DNA of 64,000 nucleotides from Endozoicomonas sp. 4G (GTDB lineage Bacteria; Pseudomonadota; Gammaproteobacteria; Pseudomonadales; Endozoicomonadaceae): NCBI RefSeq assembly GCF_023822025.1, contig NZ_CP082909.1, positions 3,152,001 to 3,216,000 of the forward strand, read 5' to 3'. Shown piece by piece: positions 55,662 to 64,000 of this stretch (position 1 is its first letter; each line of letters starts with the position of its first letter). The notes under the pieces were generated by a model. It saw only the letters and a program-made list of their open reading frames with translations, ran no database searches and was not told where the DNA came from. The position numbers and the translations under genes were made by a program.

Positions 55662-56894
55662 ATGCAGCCTCAACCCGTCAGTTTCTCTCGCCTTAATGTG
55701 CAGTGGCCAAATTATTTTATGGCCATGCTGCTCGGGGTTGCGACCGGGATATTAATACCGGCCATTTCTGACTGGGTGGCACCAATGGGCATTATCTTCA
55801 TCAAGATCATCAAAATGCTGGCAATACCGATGATCTTCTTCTCCATCGCAAACGGTATTTTGCAGCTGAGTAATAACGGCTCTATGCAACGGATTGCCCT
55901 GAAGACTCTGGCCTTGTTTCTGGGCAGTATGTTGATCCTTTCCACCAGCACGCTGATATTCAGCCAGCTTTTCACTGACAACTGGGGCTACCAATCTGTC
56001 CTGCCCAGCTATTTTAAACCTGAGCCCGAATTGCCTGGCTTGCCTGACATCACTGCAAAAGTCATCCCCGACAACCCCATTGCGGCAATCATGCACGGCG
56101 AAGTCATGGCTACCGTCTTTTTTGCCAGCCTGATAGCCATTGGGATTCGCGCAAGCGGTGAAAAGGGGAAGCCCATGGTTGAGTTTCTTGAAAGCTCGAC
56201 CATTGTCGTTAATCAGATAATCAGCGCGGTTATGAAACTGGCCCCTCTGGGCATATTTGCCATGACCGCTGACAATATTACCAACACCAATCTGACTTTG
56301 GCCAGTGAACTAATCAGTCTGGTAGGTATTACCTGGTTAATAACCATCCTGATTATGGTTGTCGGCTTTAGCCTTGTCCTGAAAAGCATGAAGCTCTCTG
56401 CAAGGGCTTTCTTCCGCAAAATGCTGGCTCCGCAGATCATGGCACTGACAACAGGTTCCAGCACCGCAACACTGCCCGTAAACATGACCGTGACCGAAAA
56501 CCATCTGGGCGTCAGCAGACCCATCAGTCAGTTTGTATTGTCTCTGGGTTCTGTCATCAATATGAATGGGCTGACGATCAACCTCACAATCATCGCCGTG
56601 TTTTCTGCCCAGATCTTTAACCTTGATTTATCATTGATGGACTATCTTTTCATTATTGTTATCAGCACGGTTTCTGCCATTGCAGCAGCGGGCATTCCTG
56701 GCGCTTTCCTGCTCTCTGTCACCCTGCTGCTTGAGAGTCTGGGCATCCCCCTGATGGCGATAGCCATCATAGCCGCGGTGGACAGGTTGTTTGAAATGAC
56801 TGGCACCGCACTCAATATTACCGGAGACTGCCTGACCGCCGTGATCGTGGCAAAATCGGAGAATGAGCTGGATGAAGAGACCTACATTCGATAA
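55662..56894 (+). CDS. Dicarboxylate/amino acid:cation symporter (DAACS, SDF family)
   Basis: 410 residues from ATG 55662 (MQPQPVSFSRLNVQ); the TTG 55629 alternative adds a poorly conserved lead. About eight membrane helices. The HP1-type serine-rich loop is LTTGSSTATLPVNM near residue 275. SVINMNGLTINLTI corresponds to the NMDGT sodium/substrate region, and EMTGTALNITGDCLTAVIVA to the last helix. The family takes up glutamate, aspartate or C4-dicarboxylates with Na+ or H+. It stands on the opposite strand between tatD and pilZ. Confidence 0.9.
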   Translation: MQPQPVSFSRLNVQWPNYFMAMLLGVATGILIPAISDWVAPMGIIFIKIIKMLAIPMIFFSIANGILQLSNNGSMQRIALKTLALFLGSMLILSTSTLIFSQLFTDNWGYQSVLPSYFKPEPELPGLPDITAKVIPDNPIAAIMHGEVMATVFFASLIAIGIRASGEKGKPMVEFLESSTIVVNQIISAVMKLAPLGIFAMTADNITNTNLTLASELISLVGITWLITILIMVVGFSLVLKSMKLSARAFFRKMLAPQIMALTTGSSTATLPVNMTVTENHLGVSRPISQFVLSLGSVINMNGLTINLTIIAVFSAQIFNLDLSLMDYLFIIVISTVSAIAAAGIPGAFLLSVTLLLESLGIPLMAIAIIAAVDRLFEMTGTALNITGDCLTAVIVAKSENELDEETYIR

Positions 56895-56898
56895 AACC

Positions 56899-57243
56899 TC
56901 AAAGGGTACTGGTTTCCCGGTCGGACTTGAGCCCACCCGCCAGATAGGTTTCTATTTTGGTTCTGACCGTATCCGTTACATCGTTAAACTGAACGCCTAT
57001 CCCGGCCACTCGTGTCGAACCCTGAGGAGTGATCCAGACCACCTTTCCGGGGACTGGTAACTGTTCCGCTTCATCCATCAGGGTCAGACGAATAAACACC
57101 TCATCACCCAATGAGTAACGCTTTGAAGTCGGAATAAATAATCCACCACCGATGATAAAAGACATGTAAGACGAATAGAGAGAAGAAGTATCTTTGATCG
57201 TCAGAGACAAAATGCCCGACATGCCACCCTTTCCACGGTTCAT
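56899..57243 (-). CDS. pilZ: PilZ-domain protein, type IV pilus assembly (PilZ)
   Basis: 114 residues; GGAG about 7 bases before ATG 57243. GILSLTIKDTSSLYSSYM and GGGLFIPTSKRYSLGDEVF match the short PilZ of Pseudomonas, which is needed for type IV pili and twitching. As in that group, the c-di-GMP-binding RxxxR and D/NxSxxG motifs are absent. It ends 4 bases from the convergent transporter stop. The usual upstream partner holB is not here. Confidence 0.9.
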   Translation of the reverse strand: MNRGKGGMSGILSLTIKDTSSLYSSYMSFIIGGGLFIPTSKRYSLGDEVFIRLTLMDEAEQLPVPGKVVWITPQGSTRVAGIGVQFNDVTDTVRTKIETYLAGGLKSDRETSTL

Positions 57244-57386
57244 TATTCTTCTCCTTTATACGTTGTTTGAGCCAGACTCACTGACAGTCTACCCCGTTCA
57301 ACAATAGGTTGATAGCGGCTATCCCCCCAAGATACGTATCTACCGAAAACCAGCACTCCTTGTACATAATAACCACACAAAAAGTA

Positions 57387-57428
57387 GTGAGATCAATCAA
57401 TATAAAAACGGAAAGGTTTCTTTAAAAT
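57387..57428 (+). promoter_or_regulatory. FNR/Anr-type box and -10 before the TtrA-like operon
   Basis: GTGAGATCAATCAA at 57387-57400 matches TTGATnnnnATCAA in 8 of 10 positions. TAAAAT at 57423-57428 is a good -10. If transcription starts about 7 bases after it, the box centre (57393.5) lies near -41.5, the class II FNR position. Confidence 0.6.
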
Positions 57429-57460
57429 ACCCTGATAAACAAGCGTTTGAGGCAACTATC

Positions 57461-58360
57461 ATGAATGAAGCCCACTGGGGACTGTTAGTAGCAGCGTACC
57501 TTTTTCTGGCTGGCGCCGGAGCAGGAACGGTGTTTATCAGTGGCTATTATGTACTCTCTGATCGAATCAAACAGGACAGCCAAAGACAGCTTGCTTGTTA
57601 TTCGGCCATAGCAGGCTCAATCCTGCTGATGATCGGCACCACCATGATTATTCTCGACCTGACCACCTTCAGGGCTGGCATTGTTGAGTTCGATCTGGAC
57701 AAGTTCTTCCGTTTTATTAACTTCTTTAAAACCTTCAGAACCAGCTCCATTATGAGTATGGGCTCCTGGCTGGTGAGTCTGGCCATTGGTGCCAGCACGG
57801 TGTATGTACTGGCTTTTTTCAAGCAACTGCCGTTTCACAAATACCTTCGTCCGCTAGCAGCCATTAATATGCTGTTTGCCATAGGCGTATCCTCTTACAC
57901 CGCTTTTCTGCTGGGCGATATCACCCATAACTTTGTCTGGAGCAGCAGCATTCTGGTCACCATCTTTATGATATCTGCGCTGTCCGCCGGCCTCGCTGTG
58001 GTGCTACTGGTCAAGACCATCATCCGTGCTCCCAGTGAACCCAATCAGGCATTTGAAAAAGTCGACGCACTGACCTTAACGCTGGAATTGATCCTGCTGC
58101 TGATCTTTACCTACTCAATTTACAGTCTCAGCGGCTTCAATGGTATTGATTTTCCTTTAGCCATCTCTTCAAAGGCAGGACTGTTGTGGTTCTTCGGTGT
58201 CATAGGTCTGGGACTTTTGATACCTCTGGCCCTGAACCTGAAGGCAGTACTGACCCGGACGGCGCTTTCCCACTCGAAAGAATACCTACTGTCAATCGCC
58301 GTCCTGACCGGGGGATTTTGTCTGCGTTACGCCGTTTTACTTGCCGGCCAGTATCACTAA
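57461..58360 (+). CDS. NrfD/TtrC-like membrane subunit of a molybdopterin oxidoreductase
   Basis: 299 residues with eight or nine membrane helices, beginning MNEAHWGLLVAAYLFLAGAG, the typical NrfD/PsrC start. These subunits oxidise quinol at the membrane and pass electrons to the iron-sulfur subunit. GAGG lies 8 bases before the ATG. First gene of a three-gene operon; the order membrane, FeS, catalytic differs from Salmonella ttrBCA. An FNR-type box precedes it. Confidence 0.85.
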   Translation: MNEAHWGLLVAAYLFLAGAGAGTVFISGYYVLSDRIKQDSQRQLACYSAIAGSILLMIGTTMIILDLTTFRAGIVEFDLDKFFRFINFFKTFRTSSIMSMGSWLVSLAIGASTVYVLAFFKQLPFHKYLRPLAAINMLFAIGVSSYTAFLLGDITHNFVWSSSILVTIFMISALSAGLAVVLLVKTIIRAPSEPNQAFEKVDALTLTLELILLLIFTYSIYSLSGFNGIDFPLAISSKAGLLWFFGVIGLGLLIPLALNLKAVLTRTALSHSKEYLLSIAVLTGGFCLRYAVLLAGQYH

Positions 58361-58370
58361 GGAATTAAAC

Positions 58371-59081
58371 ATGTTGGATCGAAGGAAAGCCCTTAAGCTG
58401 TTATCTGCCGGTGCTGCCGCCTTTACTTTCGTATCGGCCCAGGGATCACTGAGCAGTATCAGGAAAGAAAAGAACAAAAAACATCTGGCCATGGCCATTG
58501 ACCTGCGCCGCTGCAATGGCTGCAAGGCCTGTGTCACTTCCTGTGGCGTAGAGAACGGTAACGAGCCCGATGAGCACCGGACCCAGGTGGTACAGGTGGT
58601 CGCAGAATCGGGCGATAAACAGCACGCCCTGAACCTGCCACTGCTCTGTAACCACTGTGAAGAACCGGCCTGTACCCCGCTCTGCCCAACCGGAGCCACC
58701 TTTAAACGGGAAGAAGACGGGATTGTCGTGGTTGACTCAACCGTTTGTGTTGGCTGCAACTACTGCGCCATGGCCTGCCCCTACACCGGTGTTCGCTTTA
58801 CCAACTCCAAAACATCAACCATAGACAAGTGTAATTTCTGTATTCACCGCACCACTCGCAACCTGCTGCCCGCCTGCGTGGAATCCTGCACCGGAGCCGC
58901 TCGTATTTTTGGTGACGTGAACAACCCCGACAGCCAGATCTCCAAATTCCTGGATGAAAATGAGGTCATGGTGCTGCAATCGGACAAAAATACCCGACCC
59001 AATGTCTTTTATGTGGGTCTCAGTCAGGAAGAGGCTGACCAGCCTTACACCCTGCACATTGAAAATACTTGGCAGAGATAA
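58371..59081 (+). CDS. Four-cluster ferredoxin subunit (TtrB/PsrB-like) with twin-arginine-like leader
   Basis: 236 residues from ATG 58371; AAGGAA lies 7 bases before it. The leader MLDRRKALKLLSAGAAAFTF has a twin-arginine pattern, so it is exported folded. Cysteine groups for four 4Fe-4S clusters are CNGCKACVTSC, CNHCEEPACTPLC, CVGCNYCAMAC and CNFC with CVESC. It carries electrons from the NrfD-like subunit to the molybdenum enzyme. Begins 10 bases after the previous stop and ends 3 bases before the next start. Confidence 0.9.
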   Translation: MLDRRKALKLLSAGAAAFTFVSAQGSLSSIRKEKNKKHLAMAIDLRRCNGCKACVTSCGVENGNEPDEHRTQVVQVVAESGDKQHALNLPLLCNHCEEPACTPLCPTGATFKREEDGIVVVDSTVCVGCNYCAMACPYTGVRFTNSKTSTIDKCNFCIHRTTRNLLPACVESCTGAARIFGDVNNPDSQISKFLDENEVMVLQSDKNTRPNVFYVGLSQEEADQPYTLHIENTWQR

Positions 59082-59084
59082 ATC

Positions 59085-62000
59085 ATGAAGCGTAGAGATT
59101 TTCTAAAAGCAGGCTCCCTGACAGCCACCGCAGCCGCCCTGGGTACAACAGGTGTCGCCAAGGCCTCAATACCTGAACAGGAAGACGTCAGCAAATATGC
59201 GCCGACCGCCCTGGAGCCTGAATACACCATTGGTGATGACCGGTCGATTACCTTTAATCCCAATCAGCGCATGGCCTTTACCATGTGTTTCGGTTGCTAC
59301 AGCACATGCGCTGTCAGAGCCAGAATTGACAACAAAACCGGAAAGGTACTGCGGGTCGCAGGCAATCCTTATGGCCCATCGGCTCTTGATCAGCCTTTGG
59401 ATCTTGATACGCCCCCACGGGAGGCGTTTCAACGCTTGTCTGCCGTCAATGACCAGGGGCTGAACGCCCGCTCAACACTTTGTGGCCGCGGCAACTCTGT
59501 GGTTGATGCCATGGACGATCCCCGTCGTATTACTAAGTGCCTGAAACGTGCGGGCAAACGTGGGGAGAACAAATGGCAAACCATCAGCTACGAGCAGATG
59601 ATCAAAGAAGTCACCGAGGGCGGCGACCTGTTTGGCGAGGGCCATGTGGACGGATTGAAAGCCATTCATCAGAAAAACGGTCTGGCCAACCCGGACTTTC
59701 CTGACTTCGGTCCAGGCAGAAACCAGCTGTTTGCATCCATCTGCTCCGACCAACTGGGCAGAAAGGACTTTATGAACCGTTTTCTTCAGAAGTCCTGGGG
59801 AACACCCAACGTTGGGGTCAAGAGTGCCTACTGCGGCGTTATGCCCGGACTGGTCGATGTGATCACCCCCTCCACTATTGATATCAACCACTGCGAATAC
59901 GCCATCTTTATTGGTTTTGCGCCCAGCCTTGGTGGCGATAGCACTAACATTCAGGCTCGACGCTTCGGCGAGGCCATGGCAGGAAGGGACAACTTTAAAT
60001 ACGTTGTCGTCGATCCCATTCTTCGCTCGCTGACCTCCAAAGCTAATCGACAAAACAGCGAATGGGTACCCATTAAAACTGGAACTGATACCGCACTGAT
60101 GTTTGCTATGTTGCAATACATCATTAACCACCAGCGGTACAACGAAGACTTTTTGACCCTTGCCAACCGCAAGGCAGCCGACGCTGCCGGTGAAGTCAAT
60201 TTCACCAACTCTACTTACCTGGTTGTGCAGGATCAGAAACACCCTCTGTATAACAAGTTTCTTACCGCCGAGGCACTGGGGCTTGGGGATGATCAGACTC
60301 AGGTGGTTATCAATCCCACAACCGGCAAACCTGCGGCCAGCAACTCAGTCAGCAGAGGCAAGCTGTTTTACAGCGGCCCGGTTCGACTCAGGGACGGTTC
60401 CGAAATTCAGGTAGAAACTTCCATGTCCCTGCTCAAGACGCGAGTCAATGAGACGTCCATGGCCGACTATTCTGCCCACTGTCAGATTCCGGTCGCCAAG
60501 ATCGAGGAGATGGCCATAGATTTCACCTCCCACGGTAGAAAAGTCGGCGTTGCTTTTTACACCGGGGTTTGTTCTCCTGACACCACCCAGTTTGTGTTCG
60601 CTACGGGTCTGCTCGGCACCATGGTCGGCGCCCACAATGCCAAGGGCGGTATGAACTACTCAGCAGGCTCAGCTTTCAGTGGCACGTATGATATTTACTC
60701 ATCTCCACTCTATGACCTGAACGGGTTTGAACATACGCCTGTGGAAGGATTGAGCACCGAGAGAGCGGCAGACTACGAGCAGAGTCATGAGTACCGTGAA
60801 AAAATCCGCAAGGGGCTCCCACCCTACCCGGCGGATTCTTCCTGGCTGCCCACCAAAGCGGCACCCTTAAACAGTGCGTCCTATTTGATTTCCCACGCCA
60901 ATAGCAACCCATTCCAGTTCAAAGCCTGGATCAACTGGTCCACCAACCCGATGTATGGCGCTGCCGGACTGGCAGGACAGGTCACGGATACCATCAAAGA
61001 CCCTAAGCAGCTTGGCCTGATTATTGGTGTCGATGTCTTTATTAATGAGACCAACCAATACGCTGACTACTTCGTGCCCGACCTGTCTCAGTATGAACAG
61101 TGGTCAATGTCAAGAATGGGCAGCAGCCGGGTTCGGGGACAGTCAGCCTGCGCCCCGGCCATTGATTCAAAGAATGTAAAGAATCAAAAAAACCAGACCG
61201 TCTGCATGGAACAGTTTGTCATCGACCTGGCCAAGGCAATGGATCTGAAAGGTTTTGGCGACAAGGCCTTCAAGGATAAGGATGGTCAGTCCTGCGCCCT
61301 GCACACCCCCGAGGATTACTACACCCGCGTCTACGCCAACCTGGCCCATGCTGACAAGCCTTTGCCTCAACCAACGCAGGACGATCTTGAAATCACCAGT
61401 GTTAACCGGGTGGCCTCGATGTTCAGTGAACGCCTGAAGCCCGAAGAACTCGGTCCCACCCTGTTTCTACTTAGCCGGGGCGGGCGTTACAAAGCGTTAG
61501 ACAGCATCTATGAAGGTGAGTTTTTCCACAAGTCGCTTTGTTCACCTTTCCAGTTTCAGGTCTATAACGAAGGCATGACCGACAGAAAAGACTCTCATAC
61601 CGGAAAACCTTACGACGGATTGCCTGTATTTGATGTACATCGCTTCCGTGACGGGACGCCTATACGGGAACTATGGACTGAAAAAGAGTTCCCTTACCAA
61701 ATATCAACCTACAAACCTCACTTGCGCAGTGCCTCCTCGGCCATACTGCCCAGGATCACCTCACTGGCTGATGAAAACTTTATTCAGATGCATGAGGAAG
61801 CCGCCGCAAAAGAGGGGCTGAAAAATGGTGATCTGGCGATCATTCGTTTTCCAAACAACAAAACCCTCAAGGGCATCGTTCAGGCCGACAAAGGTGTGGC
61901 AATGGATACTATTTGTATTGCCCATGGTTATGGCCACAAGGCCCTGGGTGCCCAGGATATGACCATAGATGGAGAGCTGAAACCCGGTATTGCCGAACGT

Positions 62001-62129
62001 GGTAAAGGACTCTCAACCAACCTGGTGGGTGTCGGTGACCCTACCTGTAAAGGTCCCGCACTGCTTCAGGAACAGTACGTTGGAGGCACGATTCGCCATA
62101 CCATTCCGGTAGCGATTCAAAAAGCTTAA
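59085..62129 (+). CDS. Periplasmic molybdopterin oxidoreductase, tetrathionate-reductase-like catalytic subunit
   Basis: 1014 residues, close to TtrA (about 1020) and longer than PhsA/PsrA (about 760). Tat leader MKRRDFLKAGSLTATAAALG. The FeS ligands are in CFGCYSTCAVRARID and STLCGRGNS. A likely molybdenum-ligand cysteine is in VKSAYCGVMPG. Cofactor-binding segments include YAIFIGFAPSLGGDSTNIQA and the C-terminal HGYGHKALGAQDM. The enzyme would reduce an oxyanion outside the inner membrane, using electrons from the two subunits encoded upstream. Tetrathionate is the best guess from length and operon type; polysulfide or arsenate cannot be excluded. No ttrRS sensor pair is adjacent. Confidence 0.8.
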   Translation: MKRRDFLKAGSLTATAAALGTTGVAKASIPEQEDVSKYAPTALEPEYTIGDDRSITFNPNQRMAFTMCFGCYSTCAVRARIDNKTGKVLRVAGNPYGPSALDQPLDLDTPPREAFQRLSAVNDQGLNARSTLCGRGNSVVDAMDDPRRITKCLKRAGKRGENKWQTISYEQMIKEVTEGGDLFGEGHVDGLKAIHQKNGLANPDFPDFGPGRNQLFASICSDQLGRKDFMNRFLQKSWGTPNVGVKSAYCGVMPGLVDVITPSTIDINHCEYAIFIGFAPSLGGDSTNIQARRFGEAMAGRDNFKYVVVDPILRSLTSKANRQNSEWVPIKTGTDTALMFAMLQYIINHQRYNEDFLTLANRKAADAAGEVNFTNSTYLVVQDQKHPLYNKFLTAEALGLGDDQTQVVINPTTGKPAASNSVSRGKLFYSGPVRLRDGSEIQVETSMSLLKTRVNETSMADYSAHCQIPVAKIEEMAIDFTSHGRKVGVAFYTGVCSPDTTQFVFATGLLGTMVGAHNAKGGMNYSAGSAFSGTYDIYSSPLYDLNGFEHTPVEGLSTERAADYEQSHEYREKIRKGLPPYPADSSWLPTKAAPLNSASYLISHANSNPFQFKAWINWSTNPMYGAAGLAGQVTDTIKDPKQLGLIIGVDVFINETNQYADYFVPDLSQYEQWSMSRMGSSRVRGQSACAPAIDSKNVKNQKNQTVCMEQFVIDLAKAMDLKGFGDKAFKDKDGQSCALHTPEDYYTRVYANLAHADKPLPQPTQDDLEITSVNRVASMFSERLKPEELGPTLFLLSRGGRYKALDSIYEGEFFHKSLCSPFQFQVYNEGMTDRKDSHTGKPYDGLPVFDVHRFRDGTPIRELWTEKEFPYQISTYKPHLRSASSAILPRITSLADENFIQMHEEAAAKEGLKNGDLAIIRFPNNKTLKGIVQADKGVAMDTICIAHGYGHKALGAQDMTIDGELKPGIAERGKGLSTNLVGVGDPTCKGPALLQEQYVGGTIRHTIPVAIQKA

Positions 62130-62273
62130 CTTCCCTCACCTTCCCTCACTATGAATGACCTGATTTGACACGTTGATGTGTCAGGTCAGGTCATCACTTT
62201 TGGCCTACATTGTTATTCAATCAACTGTGCAGATTGCAAATGCATTTGTGACCATAAAGCCAAAGGTGTCATT

Positions 62274-63323
62274 GTGAAAAAGCTAGAGGTACTGTGTCGT
62301 TTTGTCGCTGCGATAGTGTTCCTGCTGATTCCCAGGATTTCAGTAGCAGACCCTTACCTACTTACTTTTGAAACTTCACAGGCACGGGTCAAAGTCTATC
62401 TATCTATGGAACCTGATGCAGAAACGGGTGAAGTATCAGTACCCCACCGATCACATGAACCCCGTCCTGAGCGATTGTCGGGTGATGGCGGTGAAAATGA
62501 GGAATGTGGGGCAGCGGGTGGCTTGCCCGTTTCCCAGCCAGGTGAAACGGTTTCTTCGTCAGTTTCAGTGTCGTTCCCTGATTTCAGCGACAGAACTGAA
62601 ACAACTGCTGTCGCTGAACCCTTAACCACTCAACCCATGGCTGGCTCGACGCATTCTGTCGAATACCAAACGGGAAACGCCCTGGTTTCCGCCTCGTTGG
62701 AAAGCGGGGAGGGAAATGGCAGGGTTCCCTTTTTCCATCTTCCTGCAAGCCAATTGAAAGACTTTGTCCGTGTATTCGCCAGCCTGGTTACCATGAACGC
62801 TAACAAGATGTATACCCTCCGGCCCTTCCCCCGATGTGGTCCTTTTGTATTTGACTCAGAGGCAAACCCGTCCTGGTTTTATGGAAAGATTGCAGTTTTT
62901 CCATCATTGTTTCTGACGGCGGCAGGCTCTGTCAGCGGGTTTGCCATGGGTGGAGCTCCCAGTGCCGGAATAGGAGCCGGATGCCTCGTCGCAGGGCTGG
63001 TCTACAGCGCCGCAAATGCCTGGTACTATAGTCGCACTCGTTTTCCAAACCAGTTTCAGGTGAGTTTCACGTTCAGCCTGAGCCATTTGATTGATGATTT
63101 GCAGCACATTGCGGCCATGCTACAATGCTCAGGAGGTTATGATTTGATGTGGTTTAGTTTGAATGAGCAGCAGAGCCGCCAGACGATCAGGTTCAATGTC
63201 AGGATGCCACAGGCAGTGGACGCCAACCAGCTAAAAGTCTGGCTCGAAAGTCGTAATCAACGATTAGCTAATCCATTTCAGATAGCGGTCTGTGCCATCG
63301 ACGAATGTGAAACCGGATTTTAG
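62274..63323 (+). CDS. Secreted protein of unknown function with GDGGE linker
   Basis: GTG 62274 is chosen because AAAGG precedes it by 7 bases and a signal peptide follows (KLEVLCRFVAAIVFLLIPRI, then SVADP); the open frame from 62178 lacks these. 349 residues. A short beta-rich start (YLLTFETSQARVKVYLSME) is followed by a disordered linker with RLSGDGGENEECG. A domain with a small-residue hydrophobic segment (GGAPSAGIGAGCLVAGLVYS) and a C-terminal part ending in three cysteines follow. No family recognised. The neighbour is a convergent secreted-type protein. Confidence 0.6.
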   Translation: MKKLEVLCRFVAAIVFLLIPRISVADPYLLTFETSQARVKVYLSMEPDAETGEVSVPHRSHEPRPERLSGDGGENEECGAAGGLPVSQPGETVSSSVSVSFPDFSDRTETTAVAEPLTTQPMAGSTHSVEYQTGNALVSASLESGEGNGRVPFFHLPASQLKDFVRVFASLVTMNANKMYTLRPFPRCGPFVFDSEANPSWFYGKIAVFPSLFLTAAGSVSGFAMGGAPSAGIGAGCLVAGLVYSAANAWYYSRTRFPNQFQVSFTFSLSHLIDDLQHIAAMLQCSGGYDLMWFSLNEQQSRQTIRFNVRMPQAVDANQLKVWLESRNQRLANPFQIAVCAIDECETGF

Positions 63324-63946
63324 AGCTCAGATAACTTTATAGAGAAACAGATATACGGGATCAAAAGCGCCAATGCTGATAGGCCAGGGGAGTTTGCTTT
63401 ATTGATAGCGTGTTGGCTGATACTACGCACATTAACAAACAGTTTTGATTTCCATGCCCGCATCATTCTGTACCCGGATGTAGCCTCCAATAGATAAACG
63501 TCACCATTTTGGTATTCGGGTTTAAGTACCGTCAGACGCTCACCTGCTTTCTCACATAACCAGTTATCAACAATCGTTCCTTTGTCGTTTAGCAGAGTAA
63601 CACTGGTGTTAGGCGCTTTACACAGTGCAACCACCGGGTAGTGTTCCTGGTCGGAGAGCGTTATCGTCTGGGTCTGGTTATAGCCAATCTCCCATGCTAA
63701 CTCAACGAGTTCCGGCAATGAATCGTTATATCCGGTGAGAACCGCTTCAGTATCAGAGTCAATATCGTTATGGTTGTCAGTGATAATGCCAGCAACACTC
63801 ATTCTTACAGGTTTTATAAAACGGTGCCTCAGAGGAGAAGGGGTAGAAGGATCACTTGGAGGAATTATGTTCAACTTAGGGTCTGGATCTTTACAGAGAG
63901 GGTTGGTGTCACCCCGTTTTTTACAGACATAAATCTTGATACGCAT
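63320..63946 (-). CDS. Probable partial gene of a secreted-type protein, running towards the right edge
   Basis: 208 residues from ATG 63946, but the frame stays open to the window end, and no ribosome site or signal peptide is seen at this ATG. The true start therefore probably lies outside. Residues near the start (RIKIYVCKKRGD) resemble the beta segment ARVKVYLS of the convergent gene. The C-terminus has a hydrophobic stretch (LSALALLIPYICFSI), perhaps a membrane anchor. The stop overlaps the stop of the neighbouring gene by 4 bases. Function unknown. Confidence 0.45.
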   Translation of the reverse strand: MRIKIYVCKKRGDTNPLCKDPDPKLNIIPPSDPSTPSPLRHRFIKPVRMSVAGIITDNHNDIDSDTEAVLTGYNDSLPELVELAWEIGYNQTQTITLSDQEHYPVVALCKAPNTSVTLLNDKGTIVDNWLCEKAGERLTVLKPEYQNGDVYLLEATSGYRMMRAWKSKLFVNVRSISQHAINKANSPGLSALALLIPYICFSIKLSEL

Positions 63947-64000
63947 GTTGTCTGTAAGACAATGTCCGCCTTTTCTGCTGTGAAGTGAACTCCTATAGCC

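Overview
The window looks like a chromosome segment of a marine, host-associated gammaproteobacterium, most probably Endozoicomonas or a close relative. This rests on a complete Na+-translocating NQR operon, the holB/pilZ/tatD-type neighbourhood, sodium-coupled transporters, and secreted proteins with eukaryote-like domains (C2H2 zinc fingers, a RING-H2 finger). The genus is inferred from gene content, not from a marker gene.

Layout. 1-153: start of an XRE-type regulator running off the left edge. 314-1597: a secreted C2H2 zinc-finger array protein. 1852-5966: AGCS alanine/glycine:Na+ symporter and the preT-preA dihydropyrimidine dehydrogenase pair. 5961-7106: an OLD/RecF-like AAA ATPase cut short at a REP-like dyad. 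7501-13178: serine/glycine catabolism (sdaA, gcvP, gcvT). 13145-21747: an accessory island bracketed by two copies of the gcvT 3' end. It carries secreted proteins of unknown function, a second C2H2 zinc-finger protein, an internally deleted IS66-type element, and a RecQ-helicase/phosphoribosyltransferase fusion paired with a DprA-like protein. 21721-29822: a complete four-gene Wadjet (jetABCD/MksBEFG-type) plasmid-defence operon. 29928-32141: a DcuA-type C4-dicarboxylate exchanger and an S51 peptidase.

32471-48150 is a low-density accessory region. It holds transposase scraps, four copies of a dispersed promoter-like repeat, a secreted RING-H2 protein, a secreted protein with faint kinase-like features, a tandem array of six secreted glycine/alanine-rich paralogues (plus a seventh, diverged member at 33753-34982), and a heptad-repeat coiled-coil protein. 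48308-54140 is the nqrABCDEF operon. 54642-57243 holds tatD and pilZ, split by a DAACS-family transporter. 57461-62129 is a tetrathionate-reductase-like NrfD/FeS/molybdopterin operon with a well-placed FNR-type box. Two more secreted proteins of unknown function close the window.

How it fits together. The core genes describe a sodium-energised heterotroph that degrades serine, glycine and pyrimidines and can respire anaerobically on C4-dicarboxylates or sulfur oxyanions. The accessory DNA combines anti-plasmid/anti-phage functions with a group of proteins that carry signal peptides and eukaryotic interaction domains. The strongest candidates for something undescribed are the exported zinc-finger arrays ending in bipartite nuclear-localisation-like signals, the secreted RING-H2 protein, and the tandem glycine/alanine-rich family.
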